Shown: positions 45,366 through 54,259 of the stretch, piece by piece
Numbering within the stretch: the stretch's first letter is position 1
Layout: every line of letters starts with the position of its first letter
Source of the DNA: CAVXWV01 sp963695415
GTDB lineage: Bacteria > Chloroflexota > Anaerolineae > Anaerolineales > UBA4823
Direction: 5' to 3'
DNA length: 64,000 nt
Assembly: GCA_963695415.1 (NCBI GenBank)
Contig: CAVOGL010000024.1
Span: 124,001 to 188,000 of the forward strand
The notes under the pieces: model-generated
Databases searched by the model: none
Told to the model about the DNA's origin: nothing
Seen by the model: the letters and a program-made list of their open reading frames with translations, nothing else
Position numbers and translations under genes: made by a program

Positions 45366-45881
45366 ATGATTTACCTTGACAACATCATCCAACAGCTATC
45401 CGCCAACGCCGAAACCGTGCGCGCCTTCCTGGCGCACATATCCCCCAACCAGGCGGAATGGAAACCTGATCCTGAAACCTGGTCCCTTAAAGATGTCATG
45501 CAGCACTTCTACAACGAAGAGCGCATCGACTTCCGCATGCACATCAAAGAAGTCTTCCACGACCCGCCCATCCCCTGGGGAGAATGGCACGACAACCAGT
45601 ACATCCCTGTTGAGACCTTTCAGCAGGCACTCGACCTTTTCCTGCAGGAACGCGCCGCCTCCCTCGACTGGCTGCGCTCCATCCAATCACCGGATTGGGA
45701 TGTTGCCCATAAGGCATCCTTCGGTCCGCAAAACGAAGTCATTGTGCTCCGCGCCGGCGACATACTCGTCTCCTGGCTCGCTCACGACTTCCTCCACATC
45801 CGCCAGCTGAACGAGCTCAATTTCGCCTGGACCCAATCGCAGGCAGCCCCCTATTCTGTTGACTATGCCGGAGGTTGGTAA
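45366..45881 (+). CDS. DinB-family protein
   Basis: This 171-residue four-helix-bundle protein belongs to the DinB/YfiT superfamily. Candidate metal ligands are His in VMQHFYNEER (near 47) and the pair in LAHDFLHIRQL (near 137 and 141). AGGAGC precedes the ATG at 45366; a longer reading from 45288 lacks a site. Members are often thiol-dependent metal enzymes or stress proteins; the role here is unknown. It is followed closely by the DKNYY lipoprotein gene. Confidence 0.85.
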   Translation: MIYLDNIIQQLSANAETVRAFLAHISPNQAEWKPDPETWSLKDVMQHFYNEERIDFRMHIKEVFHDPPIPWGEWHDNQYIPVETFQQALDLFLQERAASLDWLRSIQSPDWDVAHKASFGPQNEVIVLRAGDILVSWLAHDFLHIRQLNELNFAWTQSQAAPYSVDYAGGW

Positions 45882-45888
45882 TTATTCC

Positions 45889-46593
45889 ATGAAAACCGCA
45901 GCCATTCTTCTGCGCGTATCTTTTCTTTTACTGCTCTTTCTCCTCACCGCCTGCGCCGCTGGTTTTCAGACCACTGCCGGTGGTGCCGTTTACGTGACCA
46001 TCGATGAAAGCTTTGGCAGGCGCGAGCACGTTCTACCAGGCGCCGATCCCGGAACCTTTAAGGTATTAAAAGGGAAGGAATATGCAAAAGACCGCCAGCA
46101 CGTCTATTACCGCACTCAGCTGGTCGAAGGCGCGATTGCCGGCGACTTCGAAGCCTTTTCCGGCACTTATGCCCGCGACAGTGCCCATGCCTATTACCAG
46201 GGCAGAGCCATACCAGGCGCCGATCCGGCTTCCTTTGCCCCATTCAACATCCAGTGGGCACAGGATAGCAAAGACATCTATTTCCAGGATCGTCCCCTTG
46301 CAGCCTGTGATCCAGCATCCTTCAAACTGCTTGAGGACGATTGGCAGGTGGATGACCTTTGCGTCTACCGCGAAGGAAAAAAATTCCTCGGCGCAGATCC
46401 ACACACCTTTGAAGTGTTGAATTACTTCTTTGCCAAAGACGCCAACCAGGTTTACAGCGGTATCGGGATCGTCATCGAAGGCGCAGACGCCGCCACTTTC
46501 GAGCTGGAGAAAGGTATCTGTTTGGTCTGCGCCCGCGATAAGGAGCGCTGCTACCGCTACGAGGAAGCGGTCAGCTGCGATCAGAACCCTTAG
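45889..46593 (+). CDS. DKNYY-repeat lipoprotein
   Basis: This 234-residue lipoprotein starts at the ATG at 45889 with a signal ending in FLLTACAAG (Cys near 21). Repeats of about 30 residues follow, of the form YAKDRQHVYYRTQLVEGA, YARDSAHAYYQGRAIPGADP, WAQDSKDIYFQDRPLAACDP and FAKDANQVYSGIGIVIEGAD; this is the DKNYY family. Its function is unknown and it is presumed to sit on the outer face. It starts eight bases after the dinB-like stop. Confidence 0.87.
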   Translation: MKTAAILLRVSFLLLLFLLTACAAGFQTTAGGAVYVTIDESFGRREHVLPGADPGTFKVLKGKEYAKDRQHVYYRTQLVEGAIAGDFEAFSGTYARDSAHAYYQGRAIPGADPASFAPFNIQWAQDSKDIYFQDRPLAACDPASFKLLEDDWQVDDLCVYREGKKFLGADPHTFEVLNYFFAKDANQVYSGIGIVIEGADAATFELEKGICLVCARDKERCYRYEEAVSCDQNP

Positions 46594-46669
46594 GCAGTGA
46601 GCGCCTTACTTCTTATGTAAAAAAACGAATAAGAAAGTAAAGGGTGTTCTTCGTTTTCATCCATTGCTT

Positions 46670-46764
46670 TCTTTACCAAATCTTTACAATCCATCCATGC
46701 TCTCTTTACATCATCTTGCTAGAATGTTCTCATCTTATATATCAAAATTAAGGAGAACATTCTA
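46670..46764 (+). promoter_or_regulatory. Control region of the copper operon: TCTTTAC direct repeats and an SD-covering hairpin
   Basis: TCTTTAC(C/A) occurs at 46670, 46681 and 46703, spaced 11 and 22 bases, that is on one face of the helix, as OmpR-type regulators often need. Downstream a perfect 12-bp inverted repeat (TAGAATGTTCTC 46720-46731, GAGAACATTCTA 46753-46764) encloses 21 bases. Its right arm contains the Shine-Dalgarno site and abuts the ATG at 46765. Confidence 0.6.
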
Positions 46765-47379
46765 ATGAGTAGTAAAACTATCAAAATTTTATTGGTTGTA
46801 GTTTTTTCCCTGATTGCCATTGGCGCAGTCGGAATGGGTGTGGCTTATGCCCAGGACGAAACACCTGAAAATCCCTTCACCCCCGGTGGGATGATGAGAG
46901 GATGGCGAGGGCAGGATGATACGGATTGGATGAACACGATGCACGCCTGGATGAACCAGACAGGCGGGATGCACACCCTGGTATGGGAAAATCTTGCAGA
47001 AGCCCTGGGTCTCACCCAGGATGAGCTTTCAGCAGAATTGGAAAATGGCAAGACCCTCGAATCACTGGCTGCAGAAAAAGGACTGGATCGCAACGTTTTG
47101 ATCACTGTTCTTGAAAATACTCACCAGGATGCTCTGGCGCAGGGTGTAGCAGATGGGGCACTCACCCAGGAACAGGCAGATTCAATACTGTCCCAAATGG
47201 AAGGTCATTACGAATGGATGATCGAAAATATGACCTCCGGCGATGGTTACAGCATGATGAGCGGGTATGGAAGTATGATGATGGGGCGGTTCTACAACCG
47301 TCAGGATAGCTCCAGTCAATTTTCCTCCGGCGGCTGCCATGGTTACGCTGCTCCCTCAGCTTCCCAGAACCGGCCTTAA
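46765..47379 (+). CDS. Exported Met-rich protein of the copper operon
   Basis: This 204-residue protein has a Sec signal (KTIKILLVVVFSLIAIGAVG..YAQ). The mature part has MMRGWRGQDD and MNTMHAWMNQTGGMH. A helical DUF2680-like middle follows (LAEALGLTQDELSAELENG, about 75-130). A Met/His/Cys-rich end reads YSMMSGYGSMMMGRF and GGCHGYAAP. Clustered Met with His suits Cu(I) binding outside the membrane. It stands first in an operon with a multicopper oxidase and a two-component system. No enzymatic motif is seen. Confidence 0.78.
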   Translation: MSSKTIKILLVVVFSLIAIGAVGMGVAYAQDETPENPFTPGGMMRGWRGQDDTDWMNTMHAWMNQTGGMHTLVWENLAEALGLTQDELSAELENGKTLESLAAEKGLDRNVLITVLENTHQDALAQGVADGALTQEQADSILSQMEGHYEWMIENMTSGDGYSMMSGYGSMMMGRFYNRQDSSSQFSSGGCHGYAAPSASQNRP

Positions 47380-47442
47380 ATACACGTAATACTCACCTCC
47401 TGAGCGGTAGGCTGGAAAGCCGCCGCTCAGGGATTTAATCAC

Positions 47443-49068
47443 ATGAAACAAACCGACATAAAACAAGTTAAGATACATTCAAAAATCACCCGGCGGCAAT
47501 TCCTCCAGGCAGCTGCTTTGGGGATGGGAGGTGTGGCTCTGTCACCTTTGTTGTCTGCCTGCAGCCAGATTCTAGCTCAGGACAACTTGCTAGTTTCCTC
47601 ACCCACAAAACAACCTGTCTTATCCACTCCGGCAGCCGCTGTACCGGCCGAATTGGTGGAGATCAGCCTCAAAGCTGCCCCAGGGAGATTCCAAATTCTC
47701 CCTGGCGCCGAGACACGCCTCTGGCATTATCAGGCAGACCTTCTTCAGGGCTCGCCGGCAAGTCTGCAATTCCTCCCTGGCGCTTATCCGGGACCGGTCT
47801 TGCGGTTGTCTCGCGGTCAGGTTTTGCGTGTTCACTTTGAAAACCAGATCAAAGAACCTACAACCATCCACTGGCATGGTCTCAGTGTGCCAGCTGAGAT
47901 GGATGGTCATCCCCGGGATGCGGTTAATGATGGCGCAACTTTTGTTTATGAATTCCCTGTCATAAACCGCGCCGGCACTTATTGGTTCCACCCCCACCCG
48001 CACCAGCGCACCGGTCCGCAGGTTTATTATGGTCTTGCCGGTCTTTTAATTGTCTCGGATGAGGCTGAAGCTGCCCTGGGGCTTCCTTCAGGGGAATTTG
48101 ACCTGCCCCTGGTGCTCCAGGACCGTCTTTTTGATGATCAGAACCAGCTCGACTACTCCGGCGATCCGATGGTTGGGTTCCTGGGCGATCGCATCCTGGT
48201 CAATGGTCAGGTCGATTATCGCCTTGAAGTTTCTGCCTCACCCTACCGCTTGCGCCTGCTCAACGGATCAAATGCCCGTATTTATAAACTTGCCTGGGAC
48301 GATGCAACACCTTTGACCGTCATTGCCACGGATGGTGGTCTGCTCGAAAGACCAATCCAGCGCGGATATGTGACCCTGGCGCCGGGTGAGCGTGTTGAGC
48401 TGTACGCTGACTTCAGCGCCGACAAGCTCGGAACACATCGCCGCCTGGTCAGTCAGGTCTTTGATGTTGGTGAAATCGGTATGGGAGCCATGATGGGGGG
48501 ACGCTCAACGGGATTGCCACAGGGTGGCGAGATGGTTGTCCTCCAGCTGGCTGTAACTCACACCGGGCAGCAGGATGTTCCCTTGCCAGAAACCCTGGGA
48601 AATCAAGGTTTTTATTCTGAACGGGATGCCGTCAATTATCGCCGTCCGCGCCGGTTCGACCTCACCATGCACATGTCAGGTTTCATCAACGGGCGCGATT
48701 TCGAGATGGATTCGGTCGCTTCACATGAAGTCGTGCGTCTGGGGGACCTCGAAGTATGGGAGTTTAACAATCTAGGTGGTAGGATGGGGATGATGGGTGG
48801 GATGGACCAACCGCATCCCATGCATATCCACGATGTGCAGTTCCAGGTTCTGGAACGCCGGCTGGGGGACGGCTCGAATCAGGTTTACAATTCCTTGTCT
48901 GCCGGTTTTGTGGATCATGGTTGGAAGGATACCGTTTTGGTCATGCCGGGTGAAGTCGTCCGCGTGCTGGTAAAATTCGAGCACTACGCCGGTTTGTTCC
49001 TGTATCACTGCCACAACCTGGAACATGAGGACGGCGGTATGATGCGCAACTATCGTATCGAAAGTTAA
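47443..49068 (+). CDS. Multicopper oxidase (CueO/CotA-like)
   Basis: This 541-residue protein has a Tat signal (KITRRQFLQAAALGMGGVAL). All four copper-ligand motifs are visible: TIHWHGLSVP near 142, YWFHPHPHQRTG near 185, HPMHIHDVQFQVL near 463 and LYHCHNLEHEDGGMM near 525. A Met/Gly stretch (GAMMGGR, RMGMMGGMDQ) may bind Cu(I) near the T1 site, as in CueO. It probably oxidises Cu(I) to the less toxic Cu(II). It lies 63 bp after the Met-rich protein gene and 9 bp before the regulator. Confidence 0.94.
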   Translation: MKQTDIKQVKIHSKITRRQFLQAAALGMGGVALSPLLSACSQILAQDNLLVSSPTKQPVLSTPAAAVPAELVEISLKAAPGRFQILPGAETRLWHYQADLLQGSPASLQFLPGAYPGPVLRLSRGQVLRVHFENQIKEPTTIHWHGLSVPAEMDGHPRDAVNDGATFVYEFPVINRAGTYWFHPHPHQRTGPQVYYGLAGLLIVSDEAEAALGLPSGEFDLPLVLQDRLFDDQNQLDYSGDPMVGFLGDRILVNGQVDYRLEVSASPYRLRLLNGSNARIYKLAWDDATPLTVIATDGGLLERPIQRGYVTLAPGERVELYADFSADKLGTHRRLVSQVFDVGEIGMGAMMGGRSTGLPQGGEMVVLQLAVTHTGQQDVPLPETLGNQGFYSERDAVNYRRPRRFDLTMHMSGFINGRDFEMDSVASHEVVRLGDLEVWEFNNLGGRMGMMGGMDQPHPMHIHDVQFQVLERRLGDGSNQVYNSLSAGFVDHGWKDTVLVMPGEVVRVLVKFEHYAGLFLYHCHNLEHEDGGMMRNYRIES

Positions 49069-49077
49069 AGGTCCAAA

Positions 49078-49761
49078 TTGTCCTCTCCGAAAATCCTGGT
49101 CGTCGAAGATGAGGCATCCATCGCCAACCTGGTTGCCTCATACTTGCGAAAAGAAGGCTATGAAGTTTTCACTGCGTCTGATGGTCCCGCTGGTCTCAAA
49201 GCTGCCCGTTCTCTAAAGCCGGATCTGATCGTGCTGGATGTCATGCTGCCAGGGATGGATGGTCTTGAACTGCTGGCGCAGGTCCGCCGTGAGTCGAATC
49301 CCTATGTCATTCTGTTGACTGCCCGCAGTGAAGAGCTGGATAAGATCGTGGGATTATCGGTAGGCGCTGACGATTACGTCACCAAGCCCTTCAGCCCGCG
49401 CGAATTGACTGCCCGGGTGAAAGCTGCCCTGCGCCGCCTGCACAGCGGCGTTACGCATCCTGCTGATATCCTCGATTTCAAGCACACCCACATCGATGTG
49501 GCTGCTCGCGTGGTATTGTTCGATGACGAGCCTGTCGATCTGACCGCCATGGAATTTGACCTGCTGCGTGTCCTTGCCGAATACGCTGGCATGGTTCTCA
49601 CTCGTGAACAGCTCCTGGAAAAGGTTTGGGGATCCAGTTATTATGGCGAGACCCGTGTGGTGGACGTTCACATCGGGCATCTTCGCCAGAAATTGGGGGA
49701 CAGCAGTCTGCTTGCTACCGTGCGCGGGGTGGGTTATCGTTTCGACGATGAAAGGGTCTGA
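49078..49761 (+). CDS. OmpR-family response regulator
   Basis: This 227-residue regulator starts with TTG at 49078. The receiver domain has the acidic pocket VVEDEAS, the phospho-acceptor Asp53 in LIVLDVMLPGMDG and Lys in VTKPFSPRE. The winged-helix output domain is at about 130-225 (VDLTAMEFDLLRVLAEYAGM, RVVDVHIGHLRQKLG). With the adjacent sensor it resembles CusR/CopR systems and probably activates this operon through the TCTTTAC repeats upstream. Confidence 0.94.
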   Translation: MSSPKILVVEDEASIANLVASYLRKEGYEVFTASDGPAGLKAARSLKPDLIVLDVMLPGMDGLELLAQVRRESNPYVILLTARSEELDKIVGLSVGADDYVTKPFSPRELTARVKAALRRLHSGVTHPADILDFKHTHIDVAARVVLFDDEPVDLTAMEFDLLRVLAEYAGMVLTREQLLEKVWGSSYYGETRVVDVHIGHLRQKLGDSSLLATVRGVGYRFDDERV

Positions 49762-49767
49762 GCTAAG

Positions 49768-50902
49768 ATGCATATTATTCGGACTCATCTGGGCGTAAAA
49801 ATATTTCTCTCTTACCTGATCGTCATCCTGGTTGGAGCAATCGTGCTGGCTGTCTCTGTCTCTCTGGTTCTTCCCGGTGCTTTCAGCCGCCACATGCTGG
49901 GTATGGGCGGTATGATGGGCATGATGGAGGGCACTCACGAAATGAGCGATCTTTTTCAGGGTTTTCGCAGCGGTGTTTATGATGCCCTCGTCCTGTCTGC
50001 TATTGCTGCCAGTATAGCCGCTCTGGTCGTTGGTTTAATAGTTACCCGCCAGTTGATCGCCCCCATTCAGGCATTGTCGCGTGCCTCTCAGCGTATCGCT
50101 GCAGGAAGCTACCGCGAGCGCGTTGAACTGCATCAGGATGAACCCCATGGTCTGGATGAGTTGGGTCAGTTAGCGCTGGATTTCAATCGCATGGCGGAGA
50201 ACCTCGAGCAGGTCGAAGCGCTGCGCCGTCAATTGATCGGTGATGTCAGCCACGAGCTGCGCACGCCGCTGACCACCATCAAAGGTTCACTCGAAGCCCT
50301 GGTGGATGGCGTCTTGCCTGCCATTCCGGAGACGTTTACACGCATCTCCCAGGAAGCCGACCGTCTTCAACGCCTGGTGGATGATTTGCAGGAACTCAGC
50401 CGGGTAGAAGCTGGTGCTTTCGAGTTGAACCTTCAACGACTGGACATTGATGTTGTCATCCAGTCTGCAGTTAACCGCTTCGAGCGCCAGTATGCTGAAA
50501 AAGGTGTCAGCCTCAGTATGAATCTGACCCCTGACCTGCCTGCTGTCCTTGCTGATGCAGACCGCCTGGGACAGGTGTTCAATAACCTGCTTGGTAATGC
50601 CCTGCAGTATACGCCTCAAGGTGGCGAGGTGGTTGTCACCGCACAGAAATCAGGGGCGGATAGTTCAGGTCAGCGTGCGGGATACCGGCATCGGCATTTC
50701 TCCCGAGCACCTGCCGCATGTGTTTGACCGCTTCTACCGCGCCGATCGCTCCCGCGCCCGCGTATCCGGAGGCAGCGGCATCGGACTCACCATCGCCAGA
50801 TACCTGATCGAAGCTCACGGCGGGAGAATCTGGGTGGAAAGCCATGGCGAAGGCCAGGGTAGTAAATTTAGCTTTAACATCCCCTATCACAGCGGTTCCT
50901 AA
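49768..50902 (+). CDS. Sensor histidine kinase with Met-rich external segment (one frameshift)
   Basis: This is a protein of about 378 residues. Helix 1 (LIVILVGAIVLAVSVSLVL) leads into a short periplasmic loop with GMGGMMGMMEGTHEM, then helix 2 (about 75-95), HAMP and the H-box DVSHELRTPLTTIKG. The catalytic domain has FNNLLGNALQYTP, then after a break at about 50655 VSVRDTGIGISPEHLP and GGSGIGLTIARYL. Removing or adding one base in CAGGGGCGGATAG-type sequence restores it. The Met cluster in the sensor loop suggests direct Cu(I) or Ag(I) sensing. Confidence 0.88.
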
Positions 50903-50935
50903 AAAGCTTATGCAAGCCCGTCGCCAAAGTTGCCC

Positions 50936-52099
50936 TTAATTTTGATAAATCTTCGCCTGGAGCAGCATTAAATCCGGAAGCTCCTCTGCCCACTCGCGGA
51001 TCGCAGCCCAGTTCCGCCGGTCGCCGGCAGGCGCCTGGATGACCAGCATCGCGAACAGCACAGCCCACCACTTCAGCCGACCATACTCCATCCTGCCTCC
51101 AAACACCCCGATGCTAATCGGTCTGGAAGGGCGCGCTGCCTTGAGTACCGGTCGCAGGTAATTCTCCAGCCGGGTATAGCGTTCCTTAAAATTTAATCTC
51201 TTATCATTTTCCGGATGCTTTGGCAGTTTTTCATCAACAGTAATGGGGATCTCACCCATTCGCATATCGGCGGTCTGCGTCAGGCTCATCGCCAGGACAA
51301 ACACAGCCAGTGGCATTCTTTGCAGCGCTTTCCGGTTTCTCCGCAGGAAACCCCGGGCAGCCCGGTGCCAGCCCATGATCATCGGTGCCCCAACCACCAC
51401 GCCAGCGTAGTTTTGCAGATCCTTGACCTGCTCTATCGGCAGGATATCGACCCGTAAACCGCTTTTTACGATCTCTTCCCCCACAATCTCAGCGACCTCC
51501 GCTGTTGAGCCTGCCATCGTCGCGTAGGCAACCAGGATTTTGCTCATGTCATCCATCACCCATGCTTCACAGCAATTCGTTTGATTTTTAGTGTCAGTTT
51601 CTGTAGCTTGCTCTACATTCAGGAAACCCAGGGCGCCGAACATCCCGCGCATCAACCTGTGACCGAAGTCAGGATTTAAGAACTGGTTCGGGCAGCTGCC
51701 AGGGATGACCGTAATCCCGTTCTCGTGGCACATGCGCACTGCATCTTGCGAGACGCTGCTCATGCTCGCTACCAGTCCCGGTTTTGTGCCCATCATGCAG
51801 TGCATCCAAACCCGCTTTACACCAAGGTCCACACATTGCTGGACGATGTCTTCGCAGATTTGGGGGTTAGTCAGGATGAAGACCGCATCCGGCTTCTCAG
51901 GGATCGACTTCAAGTCCGGGTAGCACGGGTCTCCTTCGAAACTGTTGATGCGTGGGTTGACCGCGCTCACCTCATAACCTGTTTCCTTGAATTTACGGTA
52001 AGCGCCGTTGCACCCCGTCTCGCGCCTGTCCGATACGCCGACAACGGCGATCCTTTTCTGTGCCAGGAAATCTTTCACAAGAGGGTCGATTTTTGCCAT
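50936..52099 (-). CDS. CoA-binding domain / flavodoxin fusion
   Basis: This 387-residue protein has two domains. Residues 1-150 are a Rossmann CoA-binding domain (RIAVVGVSDRRETGCNGAYR, PDAVFILTNPQICEDIVQQC, ITVIPGSCPNQFLNP). Residues about 188-365 are a flavodoxin/HemG-like domain starting at MSKILVAYATMAGSTAEVAE with the FMN phosphate loop ATMAGSTAE, and VVVGAPMIMGWHRAARGFL. The joint (NQTNCCEAWVMDD) could be a natural fusion or two genes merged by a base error. It may be a redox-regulated or protoporphyrinogen-oxidase-like protein. Confidence 0.8.
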   Translation of the reverse strand: MAKIDPLVKDFLAQKRIAVVGVSDRRETGCNGAYRKFKETGYEVSAVNPRINSFEGDPCYPDLKSIPEKPDAVFILTNPQICEDIVQQCVDLGVKRVWMHCMMGTKPGLVASMSSVSQDAVRMCHENGITVIPGSCPNQFLNPDFGHRLMRGMFGALGFLNVEQATETDTKNQTNCCEAWVMDDMSKILVAYATMAGSTAEVAEIVGEEIVKSGLRVDILPIEQVKDLQNYAGVVVGAPMIMGWHRAARGFLRRNRKALQRMPLAVFVLAMSLTQTADMRMGEIPITVDEKLPKHPENDKRLNFKERYTRLENYLRPVLKAARPSRPISIGVFGGRMEYGRLKWWAVLFAMLVIQAPAGDRRNWAAIREWAEELPDLMLLQAKIYQN

Positions 52100-52203
52100 G
52101 GATGCTCCTTGTTTTTGTTGTTTTCTTTTAAATGAGATGAACTTTCAGGTGTATTGTCAGTGTACTGCTGATTACGATATAAGCCTGCTTTATATTTTAA
52201 TGC

Positions 52204-53424
52204 CTATTCTACCTGAAGTGGAAGCGCTTCCCCCTTCATTCCATGATCGATCATCTGAAGTATCTCCCATGTAAACGCATGTGCGTCCTCCAGGCACTCT
52301 TCTTCGATGTACTCGAACCGGTCAGTCATCTGGTGCCAGTGTGTGCCAGTGGAGGCGTATTCGGGTGTCATTGCGCAGACTGTTACTGCGACCAGTCCAC
52401 GCAGTGTCGCTGGTAGAGCATCATTGTAAGCCGTCCCGGGCATCTCCAACACACCCCGTTCAAGCACTGAGGCAGCCTTCCGTTCCAACTCCAACGCCGC
52501 CGGATGTGTGGGGTGTTTGATCACCAATCCATCGTTGGAAATATATTTGACCTGCCCCGTGCCCACCTCATCCAGGATGATATACACTGCCGGGTCTCCC
52601 AGCTCTTCCATGTGCCGGTCCAGGTATGCAGTCATCCCATGAGCCCCGGTTTCCTCACAGTCGGTGAACACCAGGTTCACCTGAGTGTGTCCTAAAGGTT
52701 CTTCGACCAGTCTTTTCGCCAGTCCCAGGATAACCCCAACCCCGGAAGCGTTGTCGTTTGCGCCGGGTGAAAAGGGAGTAAGGTCAGCGCTTGCCACCAA
52801 ACCCAGTACGAAAAATTGCACCGGAGCCAGGATCACGGCTGACCAGCGCAATCCCTCCCAGCCGAAAAGTGTGCCCAGACCAAAAAGTAACGCTCCCACC
52901 GCCATGCTCACGAACGCGCCACTCACCAGTACTCCAAACAACCGCTGCCACCTCGCCGTTGAATAGAACACCGGCGTGCGGTGTGTGTCGTAATGGGCAC
53001 AGAGCACTATTCTGTTTTTACCCTCACGAACAGGAGCGATGCTGCCGACAACATTCTGGGTGAGTGCCTTAGGCGAGAACCACCTCGCCCAGTGGTTTTT
53101 GAATTCAGTTTCCGCCAGCATTCCCCACACCCCCATCAGGTTCAACAGCGCGCCGGTCCCCAACGCCCACCGTTCGCCCACGGTGAGACCCAGTAAGCTG
53201 CCCAACAGTGCAGCAGCAAACACTGCAAGGAAAGGCCTGTAGGTCGAGGTTCTCCCCTCGAAGGATTCGTATCCCACCTCACTGGCTCCCAATTTGATCA
53301 GTTCGTTGTGGATATATTCCCCAGCTTTCTGGGCTTCAGCCGTGCAGCTGCCGCGCCCGCCAATCGTTTCTGCCAGGTAGCGAATGTGCTCGAGTGAGTA
53401 TTGGGTGTAAGTTTGCATTGTCAT
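52204..53424 (-). CDS. M28-family metallopeptidase with membrane segments
   Basis: This 406-residue protein is a zinc aminopeptidase-like fold interrupted by helices (about 65-105 and 160-215). Metal ligands appear in LCAHYDTHR (His), SPGANDNASGVGV (Asp bridging), TDCEETGAHGM (Glu pair), IILDEVG (Asp) and THWHQMTD (His). Substrate unknown. Stop and start of the next gene upstream are separated by six bases, so it is in an operon with the MBL hydrolase. Confidence 0.87.
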   Translation of the reverse strand: MTMQTYTQYSLEHIRYLAETIGGRGSCTAEAQKAGEYIHNELIKLGASEVGYESFEGRTSTYRPFLAVFAAALLGSLLGLTVGERWALGTGALLNLMGVWGMLAETEFKNHWARWFSPKALTQNVVGSIAPVREGKNRIVLCAHYDTHRTPVFYSTARWQRLFGVLVSGAFVSMAVGALLFGLGTLFGWEGLRWSAVILAPVQFFVLGLVASADLTPFSPGANDNASGVGVILGLAKRLVEEPLGHTQVNLVFTDCEETGAHGMTAYLDRHMEELGDPAVYIILDEVGTGQVKYISNDGLVIKHPTHPAALELERKAASVLERGVLEMPGTAYNDALPATLRGLVAVTVCAMTPEYASTGTHWHQMTDRFEYIEEECLEDAHAFTWEILQMIDHGMKGEALPLQVE

Positions 53425-53430
53425 GTTTTC

Positions 53431-54246
53431 CTATAACATGACTTCCATCCCGTCATAAGCAGCCTCGACATCATGGGGATGGAAGATCGCTTCCAGTTCT
53501 GCGTGCAGCGGGTTGCCGGAGTGCGAGAAGTGGTGCGCGATCACCCTGCCTCCAGGGCGGATCAGACCTTCGGAGCGAATCCACCGGACCTGTTCCAGAA
53601 ATGATTCGAATCCCAGGTGCTGATCATACTCCCCAACGCCCAGGGTTTCCTCCAACACAACCACGTTAAAGGAGCGCCCCACCAGAGCCTTGCGGGTATC
53701 CTCCGTGAAACGCCCGGTATCGGTGGCATACAGGATGGCGTGATTCCCATCATCGACGCTGTAAAATAGCGCTTCCAGACTGCCCACCGCGTGGTGGGCG
53801 CGGTAAGCGCTGATCTTGTACCCGTTGGTCTCCCATTCATCAAAGGCGTGTACCGTATAGGATTCCAGGTGCATTAACGCCAAATCATGAGACTCTTGCC
53901 CCATGATTGCCGCCACATCTCGCGGACCATAAAGGTGCAGCGTGGGCGGAGGTCTCCGTCCTGTAAAAGCATCCACGCGCATCTCAAGATTTCCCATGAA
54001 AAAATGATCCATATGGGCGTGGGTCACCAGCCCGGTGGTCACGTTCCACAGGTTCAGGCTGAAGCGCTGCGCGGAAGCCAGTAGATCGGGTCCGAAATCG
54101 ATCAGCAGATCTTCATTGACCAGCAGCGCACTGCGCAGGCGTATATTCTTCCCTCCCAGAATACGTGCCTCGTTGCACGAATCACAGCTGCAGAAAATGC
54201 CCGGGTAGCCCTCAGCTGCCGCAGTGCCTAAAAAGAAAAGACGCAT
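53431..54246 (-). CDS. MBL-fold hydrolase (PhnP-like)
   Basis: This 271-residue metallo-beta-lactamase-fold phosphodiesterase opens with MRLFFLGTAAAEGYPGIFC and CSCDSCNEARILGGKNIRLR, as in PhnP-like proteins. Metal motifs are THAHMDHFFMGN (HxHxDH), LYATDTGRF (Asp) and AHHFSHSG (His). The start is the ATG at 54246 behind AGGAGG; a longer reading to 54300 is rejected. It probably acts on a cyclic nucleotide-like phosphodiester. It is preceded by a P-loop kinase. Confidence 0.9.
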   Translation of the reverse strand: MRLFFLGTAAAEGYPGIFCSCDSCNEARILGGKNIRLRSALLVNEDLLIDFGPDLLASAQRFSLNLWNVTTGLVTHAHMDHFFMGNLEMRVDAFTGRRPPPTLHLYGPRDVAAIMGQESHDLALMHLESYTVHAFDEWETNGYKISAYRAHHAVGSLEALFYSVDDGNHAILYATDTGRFTEDTRKALVGRSFNVVVLEETLGVGEYDQHLGFESFLEQVRWIRSEGLIRPGGRVIAHHFSHSGNPLHAELEAIFHPHDVEAAYDGMEVML

Positions 54247-54259
54247 GGAATGTTCCTCC

